From an uncultured Verrucomicrobiales bacterium (GTDB taxonomy: Bacteria > Verrucomicrobiota > Verrucomicrobiia > Verrucomicrobiales > DEV007): a stretch of DNA of 11,824 nt. The translations under genes and the position numbers were made by a program. The notes beneath the pieces were generated by a model. It ran no database searches, was not told the origin of the DNA, and worked only from the letters and a program-made list of their open reading frames with translations. Location of the stretch: the NCBI GenBank assembly GCA_937893785.1, contig CALCSP010000198.1, forward strand, positions 1 to 11,824, written 5' to 3'. Shown in pieces: positions 7,713 through 11,824 of this stretch; the first letter of the stretch is position 1; each line of letters opens with the position of its first letter.

Positions 7713-7727
7713 GTTCACCTAATGAAC
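7713..7727 (-). promoter_or_regulatory. Small dyad overlapping the sulfatase ribosome binding site
   Basis: On the minus strand GTTCA-TTAGG-TGAAC is a 5-base stem with a 5-base loop ending two bases before the ATG. The Shine-Dalgarno AGGTGA (7715-7720) straddles loop and stem, with AGG exposed in the loop. The structure is weak and might only tune initiation; it does confirm the start codon by spacing. Confidence 0.35.
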
Positions 7728-7730
7728 TAA

Positions 7731-7771
7731 CACTCTCCCCCTAAAGAGCACAAGAAAGAAGGGGGAAAGTG
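7731..7771 (-). terminator. Inverted repeat between the phosphoesterase and sulfatase genes; possible terminator or leader hairpin
   Basis: CACTCTCCCCC (7731-7741) and GGGGGAAAGTG (7761-7771) form an 11-base stem, with one position pairing only as G-U in minus-strand RNA, around a 19-base loop. Five consecutive G-C pairs close the loop. It lies about 30 bases past the phosphoesterase stop and about 20 bases before the sulfatase start. No clean T-tract follows, so it may be an attenuating or stabilising hairpin and not a simple terminator. Confidence 0.4.
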
Positions 7772-7801
7772 ATTGGGAGCTTGAATAAATAAATCCCAGC
7801 C

Positions 7802-8833
7802 TCAAGGATTTTGCACCGGCGTCACCTGCCTCATCTCATACTCCAAGTCAAAACGACTCGAAGGAGCTTCACGGAACTTGTCGAGCACAGGATTGTAGGT
7901 AAAGACCTTTATCTTGTTTTCGTCCGGCTCAAAGACCATGAAACGCAACCAGGATTCTCCACCGTTATGCAGGTGCTGATAGTCACTTAATACCTGATGA
8001 ACCTGATTACCATGATCGCCCGTGGAAGTAAGAACGGCTTCTCCCGCTGAATGCCCGCAAAGCACCATGAAAATATTTTTGTGCTTACTGACTAATTTTT
8101 CCCAGATCTCTTCCCCATTGTTTCCCTTAATTTTATAGCCCAACTTATCGATCCGTCGACCATTCGCCCTTAAATAGGCATGAGTGAGAACGATGACTCG
8201 ATGATCAGGGCGCTTGGCAACCACTTCATTCGCCCATTTTAAAACTTCGTCCCTTGGTTTACATTCAAGCGAAACAATCACAAACTTCATCCCGGCAGCC
8301 TCAAAGTGATACCAGGAATTATCATGGCGATCCGGATGAAAAGTCCCTCCAAATTCTTTTCTTTTCGCAAATTTCTCACGCGGGAAATATGTATTAAAGT
8401 GAGTGGTTCGATTAACGGCAATGTCGCCGCCATACTTGTTGTTCGACTTTTGAAAACCCATGTCATGATTTCCCAAGCACATGCAATAGGGCACTTTACC
8501 GTCCAACATCGACATGGCTTCCTTTGCAATTGCCCATTCCTCTGGAGCATCCGCCTGAACGATATCTCCCTCGTGCACAAGAAACGCGATATTGAGTCGC
8601 TTCCGGTTATCACAAACCCAGCGAGTTTGCTCAAAAAAATAACGACGTAAATCTCCGTTTCCCCATTTTTTAGAAAGCTTTAGCCGAGTGTCGCAATAGA
8701 ATTGAGTATCCGGCAAGACCGCAATCGTAAACGCTTTCGATTTCTCGGCTTGATGCTCTGCAGCTCTCTGCTTCTGAAACGTTGCGCTGATCCCAAGCAA
8801 CGCAACTACTACCAATAGGGGAATCTTTCTCAT
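7802..8833 (-). CDS. Secreted calcineurin-like metallophosphoesterase
   Basis: I chose the ATG at 8833 (343 residues). It opens directly onto a signal peptide (MRKIPLLVVVALLGISATF) and is preceded by a purine-rich AAGAAAGAGAAG. A TTG at 8851 would add six residues. The metallophosphoesterase motifs come in order: D42-T-Q44, G-D90-I-V, G-N122-H123-D124, H218 in LTHAY and H261 in CGHSAGE. The last motif is normally GHxH, and here its second metal-ligand His is Ala. The fold hydrolyses phosphate mono- or diesters with a two-metal centre, and export suggests extracellular nucleotides, phosphoesters or a wall component. The substrate is unknown. The sulfatase gene follows after 90 bases, with a G-C-rich inverted repeat between. 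Confidence 0.88.
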   Translation of the reverse strand: MRKIPLLVVVALLGISATFQKQRAAEHQAEKSKAFTIAVLPDTQFYCDTRLKLSKKWGNGDLRRYFFEQTRWVCDNRKRLNIAFLVHEGDIVQADAPEEWAIAKEAMSMLDGKVPYCMCLGNHDMGFQKSNNKYGGDIAVNRTTHFNTYFPREKFAKRKEFGGTFHPDRHDNSWYHFEAAGMKFVIVSLECKPRDEVLKWANEVVAKRPDHRVIVLTHAYLRANGRRIDKLGYKIKGNNGEEIWEKLVSKHKNIFMVLCGHSAGEAVLTSTGDHGNQVHQVLSDYQHLHNGGESWLRFMVFEPDENKIKVFTYNPVLDKFREAPSSRFDLEYEMRQVTPVQNP

Positions 8834-9002
8834 CTTCTCTTTCTTACCCAACTCCCAAATCCAGGAGACTTACCAAAATGGCACGCAAGGTCTAGCTCAC
8901 AAGCTCTTTTCATATTCCTGCTCCAAGCCTGACAATCAACAACATTCCTTACATAGCCAGTTAATCCAAGCGAACTCAGCCCACCTGATTAAAGCTCAGA
9001 GA

Positions 9003-10097
9003 CTACTCAACGACTGCAATGCGCATGAACTTGTTGCCTGGTTCAAGTGGAACCTTCAATGAAATGTCCCCTCCCTGAACAGGGATCCATTTACCCTGTT
9101 TCAGACTATCAGTTTCCTCTACTTTAAATCTTAGCGTCACTTCGTTTTTTTCACGATCAGCAACAAGCATGACGGATCCGGCACGCGCGTCTACGATCTC
9201 TTCAAGGGTTGGTCGTTGGGAAAGTTGCTCTTGGAGTTGCGCAATCCTCGCCTGCAACTCGGCAATCTGCTCACCCGATCTTGCATCAGCATTATCTCCC
9301 ACCCCGTCATTATCACAGTCAGCCACTTCCGTTGGATCGTTGGGAAATACGTCAGCGTTATCTCCGACGCCATCTTTATCACTGTCGACTGTTTCAGCAG
9401 GATCGTTAGGAAACGCATCGATATCATCTGGAACTCCATCGCCATCACTGTCGACAGGATCCTCCAATACAATGACCGGAAACCCTTCAAAGCGTTCACC
9501 AAATCCGGTGGCTTTTGCCGAAATGAACACACGCCCTTCTTCAACTCCGTTAAAAGCACCCAACAAAACAGAAGGAGCATTCCCGCTAAAGACAATACTC
9601 TCAAGAGATCTGCAATCCAGAAAGGCAAATTCTGAAATAACATCAACACTTCTTCCAATGACAGCATTGGTTAAGTTGGAGCATTGGGAAAAAGTGAACC
9701 TGGGGATATTCCTGACTCCATCAGGAATCTTTACTCGGGCAAGATTCGTACACTCAAAAAAAGCTGAATTTCCGATTCCGGTTAGGTTTTTAGCAATGTG
9801 AATACTAATCAATCCCTTACAGCGGTAAAAAGCTCTGTAGCCAATGCTCGTTATACTGTCAGCCATCACGATACTGGAAAGACCGCCACAATCAGCAAAG
9901 GCTTCATTACTGATAGCAGTCACCGGATTACCTCCAATGGTGCCCGGAATGACTAATTCACCGGCAGCTTCTGGATCACAGTCAGTAATGGCAACCTCGC
10001 CATCAGTTATGATCCACTTTAGGTCATTTACGTCAGCAGCGTGAAGCGGAAGAGCGATCAAAGATAAGCCAAGCAGGAGGGCATGGGGTAATTTCAT
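9003..10097 (-). CDS. Secreted LRR_5 protein with thrombospondin type 3 repeats and coiled-coil tail
   Basis: This 364-residue protein has a signal peptide at residues 1-20 (LLLGLSLIALPLHA). Cap and LRR_5 repeats follow, with landmark Phe residues at 67, 90, 113, 136, 159 and 182, exactly the positions seen in the other LRR protein of this window. From 216 to 272 come three calcium-binding thrombospondin type 3-like repeats of 22 residues (DSDGDGVPDD, DSDKDGVGDN, DCDNDGVGDN) separated by FPNDP linkers. Residues about 276-294 (EQIAELQARIAQLQEQLSQ) form a short coiled coil. A C-terminal beta domain ends in FMRIAVVE. Binding or adhesion at the cell surface, stiffened by calcium, is the likely role; no catalytic motif is visible. 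The Shine-Dalgarno sequence is poor. Gaps of 147 and 169 bases on its two sides suggest a separate unit. Confidence 0.87.
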   Translation of the reverse strand: MKLPHALLLGLSLIALPLHAADVNDLKWIITDGEVAITDCDPEAAGELVIPGTIGGNPVTAISNEAFADCGGLSSIVMADSITSIGYRAFYRCKGLISIHIAKNLTGIGNSAFFECTNLARVKIPDGVRNIPRFTFSQCSNLTNAVIGRSVDVISEFAFLDCRSLESIVFSGNAPSVLLGAFNGVEEGRVFISAKATGFGERFEGFPVIVLEDPVDSDGDGVPDDIDAFPNDPAETVDSDKDGVGDNADVFPNDPTEVADCDNDGVGDNADARSGEQIAELQARIAQLQEQLSQRPTLEEIVDARAGSVMLVADREKNEVTLRFKVEETDSLKQGKWIPVQGGDISLKVPLEPGNKFMRIAVVE

Positions 10098-10244
10098 GAC
10101 CTACACTAACACCACCGCCCCTCAACGCACAAGAAGACGACGACTCAATTTACTGATCAACCGACGCTACTATATAATCAGCATGCTTTACCAGTTTTTC
10201 ATTTGAGAACAAGCGTTCCGGCAAGGCAATTTACCGCTTAATGT

Positions 10245-11588
10245 TTAAAACTTCCGGGTGTTCTGAACTGCAACGTAGCGGTTGGCTTCTTTGAGATTAG
10301 TCACTTTCCCTTCAGCGCTATTCCATTCGAGTTTCTTGCCCGGATAACGCGCAGCAATAACACCTAGTAACACAGACTCTGTAAGCGGTGCTGCGTAATC
10401 GAAACGTGCACTTGGCTTGCCTTTGCCGGCAAGGATAACGTCAATCCAGTTACTGTAGTGATTGACCTTTTTAGGTATATCAGGCTTCTTGAACCGCTCA
10501 TAAACAGAGCCGGGAAAGAAAAGTGGACCATCAATATGGCCCAGCAGCATGCTGCCGCCCTCGCCCACAAAAATAGCTCCTTGCTTGGGCAGTTTCTTAT
10601 TCGCCGGAACGCCGAGACTACCGTCATTTTCAGGTGGACCGTAGCTACCATCATACCATGTCCAAGAAAAGTTGTCAGTGGTGCGTGATGTTGGAGCGAA
10701 CCCGAGACGCACAATCATCTTGGTCGGCAGTCCGTAGCCCGTGCTCGCACGACAGGTGGCTTCTACCCAAGTTGGCGGCTTAAGATCAAGCGAGCCAAAA
10801 GGACGATCGAAGATGTGGATCCCCATGTCGCCAAGCGTCCCGCAACCGAAATCTATATAGCGACGCCAATCCATCGTGTGGTATTTGCCTTTTAGAAAAG
10901 GACGTTGCGGTGCAGTGCCCAGCCACAAGTTCCAGTCAAGGTTCTCCGGAACTGGGTCCTCTCCCTTGTGTGGCGAGCCATCATATCCCCAGTCCTTAAA
11001 CGACCACACGTGCACCTTACTGATCTTTCCGATCAGTCCGCTGCGGATAAGATGCGTGGCTGTACGGTAGGCAATCGAGGATTGGTTCTGAATACCCATC
11101 TGCGTGAAAACCTTGCGCTCCCTTGCCGCAGCCATCAGCGTTCGAGCCTCAGCAATGTTGTTAGTGAGAGGTTTCTGAGTATAAACGTGCTTACCCAGCT
11201 CTATTGCCGCCATTGTCGCCGGATAGTGCGTGTGATCGGGGGTTGAAACTGAGACAATGTCAATCTGATCCCCCATTGCAGCAAACATCTCACGATAGTC
11301 CCGGAACTTCTTCGCACCTGAATAACGTTCCTTGCCATTGGCTTGCTGCTTGCGCCCGCGTCCCTCCAAACTATGGCGGTCAACATCACAAAGAGCAACC
11401 ACCTGCGTTTTCGGATGAGCGGCTATCTGTGCCGTATCGACTGATCCCTTACCGCCAGTCCCGATGTGCGCACTATTCAATCGCCCGTTGGGTGAGTTTG
11501 CTCTCAAACCAGAAGGCAAAATGAAGAAGCCGGCCAAAGCTGAACTTGAACGGATAAATTTTCTACGGGAAGTCTCGTTATGATTCAT
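10245..11588 (-). CDS. Tat-exported Gfo/Idh/MocA-family oxidoreductase
   Basis: This 447-residue protein has a Tat signal, S7-R-R-K-F11 followed by a hydrophobic stretch to about residue 25, so it is exported folded, probably with its nicotinamide cofactor. The Rossmann loop is I-G43-T-G-G46-K-G. The family's EKP motif is Q-K139-P140 (VYTQKPLTNN), a variant I recall as common in the large exported members of this phylum group. The second domain has the CGTLGDMGIH run, with D254 and H258 near the expected substrate site. Members oxidise, reduce or epimerise sugars and inositols, and some exported ones act as NAD-retaining glycoside-processing enzymes; the substrate is unknown here. The start is supported by AAGG six bases upstream. 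The 236-base region before it reaches the window edge without another gene. Confidence 0.92.
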   Translation of the reverse strand: MNHNETSRRKFIRSSSALAGFFILPSGLRANSPNGRLNSAHIGTGGKGSVDTAQIAAHPKTQVVALCDVDRHSLEGRGRKQQANGKERYSGAKKFRDYREMFAAMGDQIDIVSVSTPDHTHYPATMAAIELGKHVYTQKPLTNNIAEARTLMAAARERKVFTQMGIQNQSSIAYRTATHLIRSGLIGKISKVHVWSFKDWGYDGSPHKGEDPVPENLDWNLWLGTAPQRPFLKGKYHTMDWRRYIDFGCGTLGDMGIHIFDRPFGSLDLKPPTWVEATCRASTGYGLPTKMIVRLGFAPTSRTTDNFSWTWYDGSYGPPENDGSLGVPANKKLPKQGAIFVGEGGSMLLGHIDGPLFFPGSVYERFKKPDIPKKVNHYSNWIDVILAGKGKPSARFDYAAPLTESVLLGVIAARYPGKKLEWNSAEGKVTNLKEANRYVAVQNTRKF

Positions 11589-11594
11589 AAGTTA

Positions 11595-11598
11595 CCTT
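11595..11598 (-). promoter_or_regulatory. Ribosome binding site of the Gfo/Idh/MocA gene
   Basis: On the minus strand AAGG precedes the ATG at 11588 with a 6-base spacer, fixing the start immediately before the Tat signal. Confidence 0.5.
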
Positions 11599-11638
11599 AC
11601 AGATTATCTCTACCTAGCAACAGGTTCGCCTTTGAGCA

Positions 11639-11670
11639 ATGATAGCTTAAGAAATTTTTGATTCTATCAT
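11639..11670 (-). promoter_or_regulatory. Spaced inverted repeat upstream of the oxidoreductase gene
   Basis: ATGATAG (11639-11645) and CTATCAT (11664-11670) are perfect 7-base inverted arms 18 bases apart, starting about 50 bases before the start codon. The interval is A+T-rich. Arms about 25 bases apart centre to centre could be an operator for a dimer or a leader hairpin. No -35/-10 pair could be assigned with confidence, and the rest of 11671-11824 shows no gene. Confidence 0.3.
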
Positions 11671-11824
11671 CCTGATATCGCAGCCACAAAAATATATAAG
11701 GACGCAAGAAAAGGACGGTTAGCTCGGGAGTTCAGGGATCAGATCAGCCGCCTTACAAGCACGTGTCAGAGCCGATTGATTACTACATGCATCATTTCCC
11801 CTCTAACATTGGAGAAGCACCCGC

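Noticed and set aside
9169..9801. A 210-codon open frame on the plus strand across the LRR/TSP3 gene.
   Set aside because: It is antisense to a strongly supported gene, has low-complexity Ser/Pro/Thr content produced by the opposite-strand repeats, and has no homology-like features.
11716..11782. Possible tRNA-Val-like sequence: TTAGCTCGGGAG followed by CTTACAAG and GTC on the plus strand.
   Set aside because: The D-stem has no proper partner, the distance between the D-like and anticodon-like parts is too long, the anticodon stem does not pair (CCGCC versus GCACG region), and no T-arm or acceptor stem is present. It is chance or a much-decayed remnant.

Overview
The window looks like chromosome from a bacterium of the Planctomycetota-Verrucomicrobiota group, most likely a verrucomicrobium. 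This is inferred from the gene mix and not from any phylogenetic marker. The mix is: a DUF1080 (3-keto-disaccharide hydrolase-like) protein, a formylglycine-type sulfatase, a Tat-exported Gfo/Idh/MocA oxidoreductase, a sialidase-like BNR protein, and two secreted BspA-like leucine-rich-repeat proteins with tails typical of that group. No rRNA, convincing tRNA, CRISPR array, transposase or phage gene is visible.

Layout: the left edge holds the 3' end of a DUF1080 gene (+). It converges on a BNR/sialidase-like gene (-, 375-1610). A divergent intergenic region with a readable promoter and an embedded palindrome separates that gene from a secreted transglutaminase-like protein with a C-terminal carbohydrate-binding-like domain (+, 1792-3432). 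A small DUF4345 membrane protein follows (+, 3523-3933). Everything to the right is on the minus strand. Read in the direction of transcription, from right to left, it is: Gfo/Idh/MocA oxidoreductase (11588-10245), LRR protein with thrombospondin-type-3 repeats (10097-9003), calcineurin-like phosphoesterase (8833-7802), S1 sulfatase (7711-6065), BASS-type transporter (5820-4966) and a second LRR protein (4884-4009).

Seven of the nine complete genes carry N-terminal export signals (six Sec-like, one Tat), and the other two are integral membrane proteins. The window is therefore almost wholly devoted to the cell envelope and exterior. Gaps of roughly 80-245 bases between same-strand genes, several with inverted repeats, suggest mostly individual transcription units and not one tight operon. 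A reasonable reading is an accessory region for glycan scavenging: sulfatase for desulfation, BNR, DUF1080 and oxidoreductase proteins for sugar-chain chemistry, and LRR, TSP3 and carbohydrate-binding modules for surface contact. The substrates cannot be told from sequence alone. I found no convincing evidence of a wholly new multi-gene system. The most unusual points are the matched pair of LRR proteins that share a chassis but differ in their tails, the transglutaminase-like protein without an obvious third catalytic residue, and several well-formed dyads in the intergenic spaces.
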